Positions 25,250 through 34,473 are shown, counted from the first letter of the stretch. The stretch is DNA of 64,000 bases from Streptomyces hygroscopicus (GCA_002021875.1 CP018627.1:8494001-8558000); one strand, 5' to 3'. Program-made: numbers and translations. The notes: generated by a model not told the origin, from the letters alone.

Positions 25250-25582
25250 TCGACCAACAACCTCTCGGCATCGGCACCATTTGTGCCGTTCCCAGCTGAG
25301 CCCTGACTGCCCAGTTCAGCGAATTCCAGCACGCCCCGCAGGTGCTTTCCAAACAGTGCGCAAAGCGCTCAGTACGTTGTCTGGACCAGAGAAAAAAGGG
25401 GCGTTATGGCTGAGATATGTCGAATACCGAACTATTTGAGTGCGCAACGCAGCGGAACGATCGCGCTCCGTATCGGGAGACGCGTCATATCACTGTCGAA
25501 ACGTTATGAACGGCGAGCGGGCCGTATCGTTCGACACGGCCCGTCCTCCGTCCGATATCCGGCAACTCCCGGACGGCGTTCC
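25250..25582. other. Noncoding region between the two conservons
   Basis: A 333-base stretch with no gene. It holds the upstream region of the first conservon (minus strand) and the end of the second. The middle (25390-25515) is relatively AT-rich. A hairpin, CGGGCCGT at 25518-25525 with ACGGCCCG at 25536-25543, is a probable terminator for the second conservon. No confident -35/-10 pair was identified. Confidence 0.5.
25518..25543 (-). terminator. Hairpin after second cvnD
   Basis: An 8-bp perfect stem with a 10-base loop, 40 bases beyond the cvnD stop on the minus strand. Confidence 0.5.
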
Positions 25583-26167
25583 CTACTTGAGCCGGGCCAT
25601 CAGCGCATGCTCGACCAGGGTGATGAGCGCGCTCTTGGCCTCGGTGCGGTGGCGCGCGTCCGTGGTGATGATGGGGGTGTCCGGGCCGATCTGCAGAGCC
25701 TCGCGGACCTCTTCGGGGTTGTAGGGCTGCTGGCCCTCGAAGCCGTTGAGGGCGATGACGAAGGGCAGCCCGGAGTTCTCGAAGTAGTCGACGGCGGGGA
25801 AGCAGTCGGCGAGCCGGCGGGTGTCGACCAGCACCACGGCGCCGATCGCGCCGCGCACCAGGTCGTCCCACATGAACCAGAAGCGGTCCTGACCCGGCGT
25901 GCCGAACAGGTACAGGATGAGATCGTCGTCGAGCGTGATGCGGCCGAAGTCCATCGCCACGGTCGTCGTGGTCTTGTCCTGGACATGGCTCAGATCGTCG
26001 ATCCCCGCCGAGGCGGAGGTCATCACGGCTTCGGTGCGCAGCGGGTTGATCTCCGAGACCGCGCCGACGAACGTGGTCTTGCCCACGCCGAAGCCGCCCG
26101 CCACCACGATCTTCGCCGAGGTGGTCGCGCGGGCGGGGGGAGCGCCGCTAGAGCTTGCGAAGTCCAC
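25583..26167 (-). CDS. cvnD: Conservon Ras-like GTPase CvnD (second conservon)
   Basis: A 194-residue Ras-like GTPase, about 93% identical in protein to the one at 20489. It has the P-loop GGFGVGKTT, GTPGQDRFWFMW, and ALNGFEG in place of NKxD. The main differences are in the first 15 residues (Ala/Pro insertion) and a few surface positions. ATG 26167 overlaps the cvnC 3' end by 20 bases, the same arrangement as its paralogue. The expected role is a GTP/GDP switch for its own CvnA-C, although near identity to the other CvnD raises the possibility of cross-talk. Confidence 0.93.
   Translation of the reverse strand: MDFASSSGAPPARATTSAKIVVAGGFGVGKTTFVGAVSEINPLRTEAVMTSASAGIDDLSHVQDKTTTTVAMDFGRITLDDDLILYLFGTPGQDRFWFMWDDLVRGAIGAVVLVDTRRLADCFPAVDYFENSGLPFVIALNGFEGQQPYNPEEVREALQIGPDTPIITTDARHRTEAKSALITLVEHALMARLK
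25995..26110 (-). repeat. 116-bp block identical to 20901-21016
   Basis: Second copy of the P-loop-coding block that is identical between the two cvnD genes. Confidence 0.9.
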
Positions 26168-26558
26168 TGAGCACCCTTTCGAGCAGTGTCACATCCGGGG
26201 TACCGCCCGCTTCCGAACCGCCCCCGGGCTGGTGGATCGCCACCATGCCGGCCTCTGCCAGGTCCGCCACCAGGATCCGCGCCACACCCAGGGGTATGTT
26301 CAGCAGCGCCGAGACCTCGGCGACCGACTTGACCTCCTGGCACAGATGGCAGATCCGCTGGTGCTCGGGAAGCAGCCCCTGCAGATGCACGGGGTCGGCC
26401 GTGGTGCTGACCAGCGCCTCGATGGCGAGCTGGTAGCGCGGCCGGGTCCGGCCACCGGTCATGGCATACGGGCGCACCAATGGCTGGTCGCCTTCACCCC
26501 CGTACGGCGATTGGTGATGGCCGCCGTACGGGCCGGGCGAGGCGGGGGGCGGGGTCAT
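26148..26558 (-). CDS. cvnC: Conservon DUF742 protein CvnC (second conservon)
   Basis: A 136-residue DUF742 protein: PLVRPYAMTGGRTRPRYQLA, HQRICHLCQEVKSVAEVSALL, IPLGVARILVADLAEAGMVAI, ending LLERVLSGLRKL like its paralogue. The N-terminus has only ~25 Pro/Gly/Tyr residues before the domain, against ~110 in the first conservon. ATG 26558 follows GGAGG. The last ~48 bases, which also encode the start of cvnD, are almost identical in both conservons. Confidence 0.9.
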   Translation of the reverse strand: MTPPPASPGPYGGHHQSPYGGEGDQPLVRPYAMTGGRTRPRYQLAIEALVSTTADPVHLQGLLPEHQRICHLCQEVKSVAEVSALLNIPLGVARILVADLAEAGMVAIHQPGGGSEAGGTPDVTLLERVLSGLRKL

Positions 26559-26663
26559 GGATCCTCCGGTCGGACAACAAGGTGACGGGCGTGCCGTCGG
26601 TCGGTGCCGGTGGGGGCCCGCCGGCCGTGCGGCCGGGGGGACAGGCGTCGGATGGTCGATGGA

Positions 26664-27086
26664 TCAGTTCAACAGGCTGCCCTGCAGCTCGGCACGCAGG
26701 TCGGGGGTGAGGACGCTGCCCGCGCGGTCGACCAGCAGGGCCATCTCGTAGCCGACGAGGCCGATGTCGCACTCGGGGTGTGCGAGCACGGCGAGGGAGG
26801 AGCCGTCGGAGATGGACATGATGAAGAGAAAGCCTCGTTCCATTTCGACGACGGTCTGGTTGACCATGCCGCCTTCGAAGATGCGGGAGGCCCCGGCGGT
26901 GAGCGAGGTCAGGCCGGAAGCCACCGCCGCCAATTGATCGGCTCGGTCACGGGGGAAGCCTTCGGACATCGCCAGAAGGAGTCCGTCGGCGGAGACCACG
27001 ACCGTGTGGGACACCCCGGGGGTGTTGTCCACGAAGTTCGTGATCAACCAGTTCAGATTCTGCGCCGCCTGGCTCATCGGGCTCAA
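26664..27086 (-). CDS. cvnB: Conservon roadblock/LC7 protein CvnB (second conservon)
   Basis: A 140-residue roadblock/LC7 protein, differing at only three aligned residues from the first-conservon CvnB. The frame can start at TTG 27086, with AGGAGCG six bases upstream and abutting the cvnA stop at 27087-27089, or at ATG 27077. The paralogue has GTG at the same place, so TTG is preferred. It should dimerise and bind CvnD. A 105-base gap separates it from cvnC. Confidence 0.92.
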   Translation of the reverse strand: MSPMSQAAQNLNWLITNFVDNTPGVSHTVVVSADGLLLAMSEGFPRDRADQLAAVASGLTSLTAGASRIFEGGMVNQTVVEMERGFLFIMSISDGSSLAVLAHPECDIGLVGYEMALLVDRAGSVLTPDLRAELQGSLLN

Positions 27087-30000
27087 CTAACGCTCCTGCT
27101 GGTAAGTCGGGCCAATGCCGCGATCATGGTCGTCGCCGAGTCCGGTACCGGCCCGGCGACCCTGCTGAATTCCACGGCGGAGATTGGTCAGCCTGCCGCG
27201 TACATCATCGGGCGCGCGGGACACCTGCGGCCCAGCCTGGTCGGGCTGCGGCTGGTGTGCGGCACCCTCCACGAGGTTTGCGCGCGGCACCCGCCGTGGC
27301 AACCCGGACGACGTGATACCGCCGGCCGCCGGTTCGCGGACCTGCTCGGCGCGGCGCCAGCGCTCGTCGTTGTGGGGCGACGTACGCCAGTGGGAACCCG
27401 TGCTCCGGCCGTTGAGCCCGGCCCCGTTGGTGCCGGGGCCCGCCGCGGCGCCCGATCCGGCGAAGTCGCCCGTGTCCTGGGCACCGGCGAAGTCGCCCAT
27501 GCCTCGGGCCGCCGGAAGCGGCTCGTGGGCCGAGGGCGGCGGTACGGCGGAGGCGGGCCGACCGGGGGTGGGCTCGGGGGCGGAAGGCGCGGGCGGGTAC
27601 GACCGGCCACCGCCCTGGGGGCCCGATATGCCCGGGTCCTCGGCCTGGTCGAAATGCCAGGACGACTCGATGGTGTCGAAGATCGGGGTACGGCCGTCGC
27701 CGGGTCCGGCGGGCGGCAGCGGATCGTTCGGACGCCCACTGGGCTGGCCCTGGGGACCCTGGGGCAGCGGGTACTCACCGGTGCCACCCATGTCGGGGCG
27801 GGCGTACTCGCCGGTGTCGCCCATGTTCGGGCGGGGGTACTCGCCGGTGTCGCCCGGACCGCCACCCATGTTCGGACGCGGGAACTCGCCCGTGTCCCCG
27901 GGGCCGTGTCCGCCGCGCGGGGCGGCGTCCTCGAACCGGGGCTGGGCGTACTCACCGGTGTCACCCGGGCCCTGGCCGAGCTCCGGACGGGCGAACTCGC
28001 CGGTGTCACCGGGGCCGCGGCCGTAGTCGGGCCGGTTGAACTGGCCGGTGTCGGCCGGTCCCTGGCCGCCCTGCGGTCCATTGGCCCCGCGGCGCGGCTC
28101 GAACAGGTTGGGGCTGTCGCTCAGCTGCGGCAGCTCGCCGGTGTCGCCGGGGCCGCGGTTGCCGAACGGGTCGCGCCGGTCCCCGGAGCCGCCGAGGTCC
28201 GGACGGGCGAACTGGCCCGTGGAGTCGTACTCCTCATGCCCGCGCGGGGTGTCCACCGCGTCGCGCGGCGTGCTCGGCCAGTCGTCCTCGCCGGCCGCGG
28301 CGCGCGCGCCCCAACTGGTGCCCGGCTGGGCCGGGGCCGGAAGCTCGGGCGCGGGGCCGCGGGTGGGCAGCTGCGGACGGCCGCCCTGGTCGCCTCCGTC
28401 GGCACGGGCCGGGGCGCCGGTCGGCGGAGCGACGGTCGGGCCGTCGTTGCGCTGCGGAAGCGGGGGACGTCCGGAGGGGGCGCCGGGGCCACCCTGACCA
28501 CCGGGGCCACTCTGACCAGCGGGGCCACTCTGACCACCGGGGCCGCCGGGGCCCGCGGGGGCGTTGCTCCGGGGGCCCGGAGGCCGCCCGCCCTCGAAGA
28601 AGTTGGTGCCGCCGGCCGGGGCGCCGCCCGCGGGGCCCGCACCGGCGCCGACCGGCCGGGTCGGCAGTCCGCTGCCGCTGTTGCCCGGCAGCGCGGTGCG
28701 CGAACCCGAGCCCGGGACCTGGCGCCGTGAGGGCGCCGAGCCGAGCAGCCCCGCCGAGCCGTTGCCCTGGCCGCCACCGACGGCCGGCGCACCCTGGCCC
28801 GACTTGCCGCCGGCGGCCTGCGGCGCCGGCTTCCGGCCGCCCTGGGCGACATCGACCGGCAGCATGACCAGCGCCGTCGTACCGCCCGAGTCGGACGGCC
28901 GGAGCTGGATGCGGATGCCGTGACGCAGCGACAGCCGGCCGACCACGAACAGACCCATGCGCCGGGACACCGACACATCGACCGTGGGCGGGGAGGCCAG
29001 CCGCTCGTTGATCGCCGCCAGGTCCTCGGGCGAGAGCCCGATACCGGTGTCGTGGATCTCGACCAGCACCCGCCCGTCGGGCAGCGCATGACCGGTGACC
29101 TTGACCTTGGTCTGCGGCGAGGAGAAGGAGGTGGCGTTCTCCAGCAGCTCGGCGAGCAGGTGGACGAGGTCGTTGACGACCCGGCCGGCGACCTCGGTCG
29201 CCGGGACCGAGCTGAGTTCGATGCGCTCGTACTGCTCCACCTCGGAGGCGGCCGCGCGGAGCACGTCCACCAGCGGCACCGGCCGGGTCCACCGGCGGCC
29301 GGGCTCCTCGCCCGCGAGGACCAGGAGGTTCTCGCCGTTACGGCGCATACGAGTGGCGAGGTGGTCCAGCTTGAAGAGCGAGGAGAGCTGGTCCGGGTCG
29401 GCCTCGCGGCTCTCCAGCTCGGAGATGAGCGAGAGCTGGCGCTGGATGAGGCCCTGGCTGCGGCGCGAGAGGTTGGTGAACATCGCGTTGACGTTGCCCC
29501 GCAGCAGCGCCTGCTCGGCGGCGAGCCGGACCGCCTCGCGGTGCACGTCGTCGAAGGCCGCGGCCACCTTTCCGATCTCGTCCCGGCTGTGCACACCGAC
29601 GGACTCGACGGAGGTGTCCACATCCTGCGGATCGGCCTCGGAGAGCTGCTTGACCAGTTCGGGCAGCCGCTTCTGGGAGACCTCCTGCGCGGTGTCCTGG
29701 AGGCGCCGCAGCGAGCGGACCATGGAGCGGGCGACGACGAAGGCGCCGACCAGGGAGACGCCGAGGACCAGGAGGATCAGCGCACCGTTGAGGATCGCGT
29801 CCTGCTGGGCGGAGTCGCGGAGCTCACGAGCCTTCTGCTGCATCTCGCTGAGCAGCGTCTGCTCGATCTTGCCCATCTCTTCGATCTTGATACTGTCCTG
29901 GTCGTACCAGTCCAGATCGGTGCGCTTCTCCGCCTTCAGCCCCTCGGGGTCGCGCACCGCGCGGTCGGCGTACATGGTCGCCGCCTTGATGTCGGGGCGG

Positions 30001-31010
30001 CTGTCCAGCGGTTCGAGCAGATCCTCGGAGTTGCCCTGGCGGATCTGCTTGAAGCGGCCGAGCGCCTCGTTCTCCTTGTCCACCGCGGTCCTGGCGAAGC
30101 GGCGGTCGTTGGCGGAGAAGTCGGCGCCCTTGGGGTCGGCGAGCGCGGCGCTGATGAGCGCGCGCTGGATGGAGGCGTACTCCTTGGCCGAGGAGAAGGT
30201 GGCGAGCGCGCGGGTGTTGTTGATCATCGCGCGGTTGCTGGTCGCCTGCGCCATGTCCTGGGAGAGCAGCAGCAGCGAGTTGATCAGCTCGTTGTAGTTC
30301 TGGACCGTCAGCGAGTAGTACTGGCTGTTGTCATAGGCCGTGTCACGGACCTCGTTGATCTTGCCGAGCTGACGGTCGATGTTGACGAGCGTGGACTGCA
30401 CACCGGCCAGCGACTGGTCGCCGGGATCGATCTGGTGGGTGGCCTCGCGGAAGGCCGTGATGGCGCGGTTGGTGTCCTCACGCGTGGAGACGACCCGGTC
30501 GTCCTTGTCGTTGCCCTTGCCCGCCAGCGGACCGGCCGACTTGTCGCGCTCCTCCTGGAGCGCGCTGGCCAGCTGGGTGGCCTGCTGCGTCATCTTGGTG
30601 AGCAGCTTCATCTGATCGAGCTGCTGGATGTTGTCCAGCGAGCCCTCGATGCGCAGCGCCCCCAGGGTGGTCGCCGCGACCACCGGGAGCGTGAGCAGGG
30701 AGACCAGTCGGGTGCTGATGCGCCAGTTGCGCAGGGCCATGCGATTGCCGGGCCCGGTGGGGCCGGGGGTCTTCGGCTTGGCCGGCCGCTCCGCGTCTCC
30801 GCCGCCACTGGGCGTACTGATCCGGGTAGCGCTCTGCGTGCCGGCCTCGGGGCTCTGATCACCCAGGGTCCTGCCGCTGCTCCCCTGGGCGCGCTGGGGC
30901 GAGGAGCCGCGGTCGGTCCCGCCACGCGGCTCCGGGTCCGCCGAAGCATCCCCTCGGCCCTGGCGGGCCTGGGGAGCCCCCATACCATCCCTCTTGATAC
31001 GTCCCTGCAC
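27087..31010 (-). CDS. cvnA: Conservon sensor histidine kinase CvnA with long repeat-rich tail (second conservon)
   Basis: A 1307-residue sensor. A disordered N-terminus (~155 residues) precedes TM1 (LVSLLTLPVVAATTLGALRI). An extracytoplasmic NIT-type sensor domain, TM2 (LILLVLGVSLVGAFVVARSM), HAMP, and a histidine-kinase-like domain with LLAELLENATSFSSPQTKV follow. The C-terminal ~500 residues are Gly/Pro-rich with about eight imperfect GDTGE[F/Y]xRPxxG repeats. They end with RVPRANLVEGA as in the paralogue. GTG 31010 gives the start VQGRIKRDG, which I recall as the family pattern; ATG 30983 with AAGAGGGA just upstream is a real alternative. Ligand unknown. Confidence 0.88.
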   Translation of the reverse strand: MQGRIKRDGMGAPQARQGRGDASADPEPRGGTDRGSSPQRAQGSSGRTLGDQSPEAGTQSATRISTPSGGGDAERPAKPKTPGPTGPGNRMALRNWRISTRLVSLLTLPVVAATTLGALRIEGSLDNIQQLDQMKLLTKMTQQATQLASALQEERDKSAGPLAGKGNDKDDRVVSTREDTNRAITAFREATHQIDPGDQSLAGVQSTLVNIDRQLGKINEVRDTAYDNSQYYSLTVQNYNELINSLLLLSQDMAQATSNRAMINNTRALATFSSAKEYASIQRALISAALADPKGADFSANDRRFARTAVDKENEALGRFKQIRQGNSEDLLEPLDSRPDIKAATMYADRAVRDPEGLKAEKRTDLDWYDQDSIKIEEMGKIEQTLLSEMQQKARELRDSAQQDAILNGALILLVLGVSLVGAFVVARSMVRSLRRLQDTAQEVSQKRLPELVKQLSEADPQDVDTSVESVGVHSRDEIGKVAAAFDDVHREAVRLAAEQALLRGNVNAMFTNLSRRSQGLIQRQLSLISELESREADPDQLSSLFKLDHLATRMRRNGENLLVLAGEEPGRRWTRPVPLVDVLRAAASEVEQYERIELSSVPATEVAGRVVNDLVHLLAELLENATSFSSPQTKVKVTGHALPDGRVLVEIHDTGIGLSPEDLAAINERLASPPTVDVSVSRRMGLFVVGRLSLRHGIRIQLRPSDSGGTTALVMLPVDVAQGGRKPAPQAAGGKSGQGAPAVGGGQGNGSAGLLGSAPSRRQVPGSGSRTALPGNSGSGLPTRPVGAGAGPAGGAPAGGTNFFEGGRPPGPRSNAPAGPGGPGGQSGPAGQSGPGGQGGPGAPSGRPPLPQRNDGPTVAPPTGAPARADGGDQGGRPQLPTRGPAPELPAPAQPGTSWGARAAAGEDDWPSTPRDAVDTPRGHEEYDSTGQFARPDLGGSGDRRDPFGNRGPGDTGELPQLSDSPNLFEPRRGANGPQGGQGPADTGQFNRPDYGRGPGDTGEFARPELGQGPGDTGEYAQPRFEDAAPRGGHGPGDTGEFPRPNMGGGPGDTGEYPRPNMGDTGEYARPDMGGTGEYPLPQGPQGQPSGRPNDPLPPAGPGDGRTPIFDTIESSWHFDQAEDPGISGPQGGGRSYPPAPSAPEPTPGRPASAVPPPSAHEPLPAARGMGDFAGAQDTGDFAGSGAAAGPGTNGAGLNGRSTGSHWRTSPHNDERWRRAEQVREPAAGGITSSGLPRRVPRANLVEGAAHQPQPDQAGPQVSRAPDDVRGRLTNLRRGIQQGRRAGTGLGDDHDRGIGPTYQQER
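27770..28230 (-). repeat. Repeats encoding GDTGE-type peptides in CvnA tail
   Basis: Within cvnA, about eight imperfect units encode PGDTGEF/Y-x-RP-x-x-G, spaced 11-24 codons apart, with variants PADTGQF and GGTGEY. Spacing is irregular, so this is a degenerate peptide repeat in a disordered tail rather than a satellite. Confidence 0.8.
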
Positions 31011-31575
31011 TAGCGTCGCAACCTCTGGACCAGGCGCCCCTCCGGAAGACCGGCGGAGCGGTGTCGAGTCGTGGGGGACCGCGATCCCCCCTGTCGGTCG
31101 TGAGTGACCGGCGCGCTTCCTTTCATGTCGACAAGAGGAGCCCCCCGCCGCTCGGCGCCTCTGTGCTGCGCCCCCGTGCGCGCCGGCTGATTCCCGCGGC
31201 GGTCCCGGGAATTCCAGCACAGTGCCGGATGCTGCAACAAGGGCAATGGATAAGGCTGTGATCCGTGTGACGCTCAGTGCGGACTTTATTACGGGACGTA
31301 GAAAGCCATGTCGGCGATAACGGACTTTTGTGTACGAATCGAAGGGCGCAATCGAGTGTCCGGCTAGCGATGATCAAGAGCGGAACGTCGCGTTCAGGTA
31401 TGCGATGTCCGTTTAGGGCGATTGCGTAACTGTCTTCTATGTGGCTTTTGCCTGATCGCTCGTGAGCAATATCACATGCTGGCGGTGACTTTTCCTGCGA
31501 ATCCATGGGCAAGGCCGCCTCTAGCCTGACGCTTTACACAGCCGGTACGGACGACAAGATCGAGGCGTAAACCAA
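31011..31575. other. Large noncoding region upstream of the second conservon
   Basis: 565 bases without a convincing gene. 31011-31250 is the conservon leader. 31260-31500 is the most AT-rich noncoding stretch in the window and holds an imperfect palindrome, ATCGCTC-GT-GAGCAAT, at 31455-31470. It must carry promoters for the minus-strand conservon and the plus-strand 71-codon gene, but no clear consensus pair stands out. Confidence 0.4.
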
Positions 31576-31791
31576 GTGAAGACGACCATGATGTTCCACT
31601 CCATAGCCAACCCGCGGCGCACCACCCTGGCCCATCTCGAGGACGTCCAGGAGCTGGGGGACGCCCAGGACATCAAGGACGCCGACGACCTGTCGGCCGC
31701 GCCCGAGGAGCAGCCGGAGCACCGCGCCGACCTGCCGAACCGGACCGCGAACCCCAAGCGCACCGTGCTGACCGAGGCCCCGGGCCACTGA
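31576..31791 (+). CDS. Small acidic hypothetical protein (71 aa)
   Basis: GTG 31576 with GAGG ten bases upstream opens a 71-codon frame. The N-terminus is MKTTMMFHSIANPRRTTL. A Glu/Asp-rich middle (HLEDVQELGDAQDIKDADDL) follows, then a Pro/Arg/Asn-rich tail ending TVLTEAPGH. It has no TM segment, Cys or signal peptide. I do not recognise a family. Third-position GC bias is typical, which supports coding. ATGs at 31588 and 31591 are alternative starts. It is isolated between a conservon and the FAH-family gene. Confidence 0.55.
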   Translation: MKTTMMFHSIANPRRTTLAHLEDVQELGDAQDIKDADDLSAAPEEQPEHRADLPNRTANPKRTVLTEAPGH

Positions 31792-31912
31792 TTCCCCGGG
31801 GCTGTGGCGGACGCCACCACTCCCGGCAGGCGGGACGGCGGCGCGCGGGACGCGGAGCGATAGCCTGGAGCGTCAGTCTCCAGCGAGTTCAGTCAAGGAG
31901 CCAAGGCTTCCC

Positions 31913-32704
31913 GTGCGCATCGCCAGATTCTCCATCGACGGCAACGTCGCCTTCGGCGTGGTGGAGGGTGAGCCGTCCGATCAGGACGGCCCCGTCATCG
32001 ACATCATCAAGGGCCACCCCTTCGCCGAATTCGAGCGCTCGGGTCAGAAGGTCCCGCTGAGCAAGGTCCGGCTGCTGCCGCCCGTCCTGCCGAACAAGGT
32101 CGTCGGAATCGGGCGCAACTACGCCGAGCACGCGGCGGAGCTGGGCAACGAGGTCCCCGACGTCCCGGTCGTCTTCTTCAAGCCGTCCACCTCGGTGATC
32201 GGCCCCGGCGACCCCGTCACGTATCCCTCCTTCTCCTCCGAGGTGCACTACGAGGCCGAGCTGGCCGTGGTGATCGGACGGATGTGCCGTGAGGTTCCGC
32301 GTGAGCGCGTCAAGGACGTCATCCTCGGCTACACCTGCGGCAACGACATCACGGCCCGCGACGCCCAGCGGAGCGAGAAGCAGTGGGCGCGGGCCAAGGG
32401 CTTCGACACCTCGTGTCCGCTGGGCCCCTGGGTGGAGACCGATATCGACCTGACGCGCGCCGCCGATCTCGGCATCATGTGCACCGTCAACGGCGAACAG
32501 CGTCAGCTCGGCCGGACGAGCGAGATGGTGCGCCCGATCGAGGATCTGATCGTGCACATCACCGAGGCGATGACGCTGCTCCCCGGCGACGTCGTACTCA
32601 CCGGCACTCCGGCGGGCGTCGGCCCGCTCTCCGTCGGCGACGAGGTCGCCGTCACCATCGAAGGCATCGGCACTCTCACCAACAAGGTGATCAAGCGTGG
32701 CTAG
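31913..32704 (+). CDS. Fumarylacetoacetate hydrolase (FAH) family protein
   Basis: A 263-residue FAH-superfamily enzyme. Metal ligands occur in [16 protein letters not shown] (the E-x-E of the family) and [25 protein letters not shown] and [18 protein letters not shown] complete the active site. Members hydrolyse or decarboxylate 1,3-diketo or 2-oxo acids; without a pathway neighbour the substrate is unknown. GTG 31913 has AAGGAG at 31895-31900. Its last eight bases overlap the start of gltX, so the two are translationally coupled, a recurrent streptomycete arrangement. Confidence 0.9.
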   Translation: MRIARFSIDGNVAFGVVEGEPSDQDGPVIDIIKGHPFAEFERSGQKVPLSKVRLLPPVLPNKVVGIGRNYAEHAAELGNEVPDVPVVFFKPSTSVIGPGDPVTYPSFSSEVHYEAELAVVIGRMCREVPRERVKDVILGYTCGNDITARDAQRSEKQWARAKGFDTSCPLGPWVETDIDLTRAADLGIMCTVNGEQRQLGRTSEMVRPIEDLIVHITEAMTLLPGDVVLTGTPAGVGPLSVGDEVAVTIEGIGTLTNKVIKRG

Positions 32705-34184
32705 CGCATCCCCCTCCGCCCCCGTGCGAGTTCGTTTCTGTCCCTCGCCGACCGGCAACCCTCATGTGGGCCTGGTCCGCACGGCCCTGTTCAACTGGGC
32801 CTTCGCCCGTCACCACGGCGGCACCCTGGTGTTCCGCATCGAGGACACCGACGCCGCGCGCGACTCCGAGGAGTCCTACACGCAGCTCCTGGACGCCATG
32901 CGCTGGCTGGGCTTCGACTGGGACGAGGGCCCCGAGGTCGGCGGTCCGCACGCGCCTTACCGCCAGTCGCAGCGGATGGACCTCTACCGCGAGGTCGCGG
33001 ACAAGCTGCTGGAGGCGGGCCACGCCTACCGCTGCTACTGCACCGCCGAGGAGCTGGAGGAGCGCCGCGAGGCGGCCCGCAAGGCCGGCCGGCCCTCCGG
33101 CTACGACGGCACCTGCCGCACCCTGACCGCCGAGCAGATCGCCGCGTACGAGGCGGAGGGACGCGTCTCGATCGTGCGCTTCCGGATGCCGGACGAGCCG
33201 ATCACCTTCACCGACCTGGTGCGCGGTGAGCTGACCTTCACCCCCGAGAACGTCTCGGACTACGGCATCGTGCGGGCCAACGGCGCGCCCCTCTACACGC
33301 TCGTCAACCCCGTGGACGACGCGCTGATGGAGATCACGCATGTGCTGCGCGGCGAGGACCTGCTCTCCTCCACCCCGCGGCAGATCGGGCTCTACCGGGC
33401 GCTCGCCGAGATCGGTGTGGGCTCCGGTGCGGTGCCCGCCTTCGGCCATCTCCCGTACGTCATGGGCGAGGGCAACAAGAAGCTCTCCAAGCGCGATCCG
33501 CAGTCCTCGCTGAACCTCTACCGGGAGCGCGGCTTCCTCCCCGAGGGACTGCTCAACTACCTCTCCCTGCTGGGCTGGTCGCTCTCGTCCGACCGCGACG
33601 TCTTCTCGCCGGCGGAGATGGTCGAGGCGTTCGACATCTCGGGGGTGAACGCCAACCCGGCGCGTTTCGACCTCAAGAAGGCCGAGGCGATCAACGCGGA
33701 CCACATCCGGCTGCTGGATGTGAAGGCGTTCATCGAGGCGTGCGAGCCCTGGCTGAAGGCCCCGCACGCGCCGTGGTCCCCGGACGCCTTCGACGCGGCC
33801 GCCTTCGCGGCGCTGGCCCCGCTGGCCCAGACCCGGCTGACGGTCCTGTCCGACATCACCGCGAACATGGACTTCCTCTTCCTCGATGAGCCGGTCCAGG
33901 ACGAGGCGTCCTGGACCAAGGCCATGAAGCCGGGCGCGGACGCGCTGCTGGCCTCGGTCCGTACCCGGCTCGCCGAGGCGGACTGGGACGCCGAGACCCT
34001 GAAGGCCGCGGTCCTCGCGGCCGGTGAGGAGCACGGTCTCAAACTGGGCAAGGCCCAGGCCCCGCTGCGGGTCGCGGTCACCGGCCGCACGGTCGGGCTG
34101 CCGCTGTTCGAGTCCCTGGAGGTCCTGGGCCGCGAGCGCACGCTGGCCCGTGTGGACGCGGCGCTGGCGAAGCTGGCCGGATAG
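32697..34184 (+). CDS. gltX: Glutamyl-tRNA synthetase
   Basis: A 495-residue class I synthetase. The HIGH-like signature is in [19 protein letters not shown] (near residue 23), [11 protein letters not shown] binds the acceptor end, and the KMSKS-like loop is [12 protein letters not shown] near residues 261-271. C-terminal helical domains bind the anticodon. Streptomycetes lack a glutaminyl-tRNA synthetase and make Gln-tRNA by amidation, so this enzyme is expected to charge both tRNA-Glu and tRNA-Gln. Strikingly, five such tRNA genes follow within 170-650 bases. It starts at GTG 32697 inside the preceding gene. Confidence 0.95.
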   Translation: MASASPSAPVRVRFCPSPTGNPHVGLVRTALFNWAFARHHGGTLVFRIEDTDAARDSEESYTQLLDAMRWLGFDWDEGPEVGGPHAPYRQSQRMDLYREVADKLLEAGHAYRCYCTAEELEERREAARKAGRPSGYDGTCRTLTAEQIAAYEAEGRVSIVRFRMPDEPITFTDLVRGELTFTPENVSDYGIVRANGAPLYTLVNPVDDALMEITHVLRGEDLLSSTPRQIGLYRALAEIGVGSGAVPAFGHLPYVMGEGNKKLSKRDPQSSLNLYRERGFLPEGLLNYLSLLGWSLSSDRDVFSPAEMVEAFDISGVNANPARFDLKKAEAINADHIRLLDVKAFIEACEPWLKAPHAPWSPDAFDAAAFAALAPLAQTRLTVLSDITANMDFLFLDEPVQDEASWTKAMKPGADALLASVRTRLAEADWDAETLKAAVLAAGEEHGLKLGKAQAPLRVAVTGRTVGLPLFESLEVLGRERTLARVDAALAKLAG

Positions 34185-34192
34185 GGGCGGGA

Positions 34193-34221
34193 GGCGCCGC
34201 TCACGCCTGTGAGACGGCGCC
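34193..34221 (+). terminator. Hairpin terminator after gltX
   Basis: GGCGCCGCTCAC at 34193-34204 pairs with 34209-34221 (12 bp, one bulged A) around the loop GCCT, nine bases beyond the stop. Confidence 0.75.
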
Positions 34222-34240
34222 ACTCGCGGTGATACTCGTT

Positions 34241-34269
34241 TTGGTGGCCCGTCCACCATCGGGTAATGT
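34241..34269 (+). promoter_or_regulatory. Promoter of the tRNA cluster
   Basis: TTGGTG (34241-34246), a 17-bp spacer and TAATGT (34264-34269) form a good SigHrdB-type promoter about 80 bases before the first tRNA gene and just after the gltX terminator. All five tRNAs could be one transcript. Confidence 0.65.
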
Positions 34270-34351
34270 TCTTCCTGCGCCGGACGGGCGGGCCGAGAGG
34301 CCGGGCCGGGGCGCAAGCCAAACAAAACCCCTTACGGGGGTGGCGTTTTGG

Positions 34352-34423
34352 TGGGGTATGGTGTAATTGGCAGCACGAGTGATTCTGGTTCACTTAGTCT
34401 AGGTTCGAGTCCTGGTACCCCAG
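34352..34423 (+). tRNA. tRNA-Gln (CTG)
   Basis: A 72-base cloverleaf. The acceptor stem TGGGGTA pairs with TACCCCA, the anticodon loop TTCTGGT has anticodon CTG, the T arm contains GGTTCGAGTCC, and the discriminator is G. CCA is not encoded. Confidence 0.95.
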
Positions 34424-34473
34424 CAAGAGATCCTTCGAATGACTGATGGATCTCTTGATCAAAGCAGGACCAA

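Noticed and set aside
22817..31013. Long plus-strand frames (around 23.2-25.2 kb and 28.9-31.0 kb) across the conservons
   Set aside because: They mirror the minus-strand cvnA genes and contain no recognisable domain; the cvnA reading is supported by family motifs and TM segments.
31576..31791. RiPP precursor peptide
   Set aside because: Although small with an acidic middle, it has no Cys/Ser/Thr-rich core, no recognised leader motif and no modifying-enzyme genes nearby.
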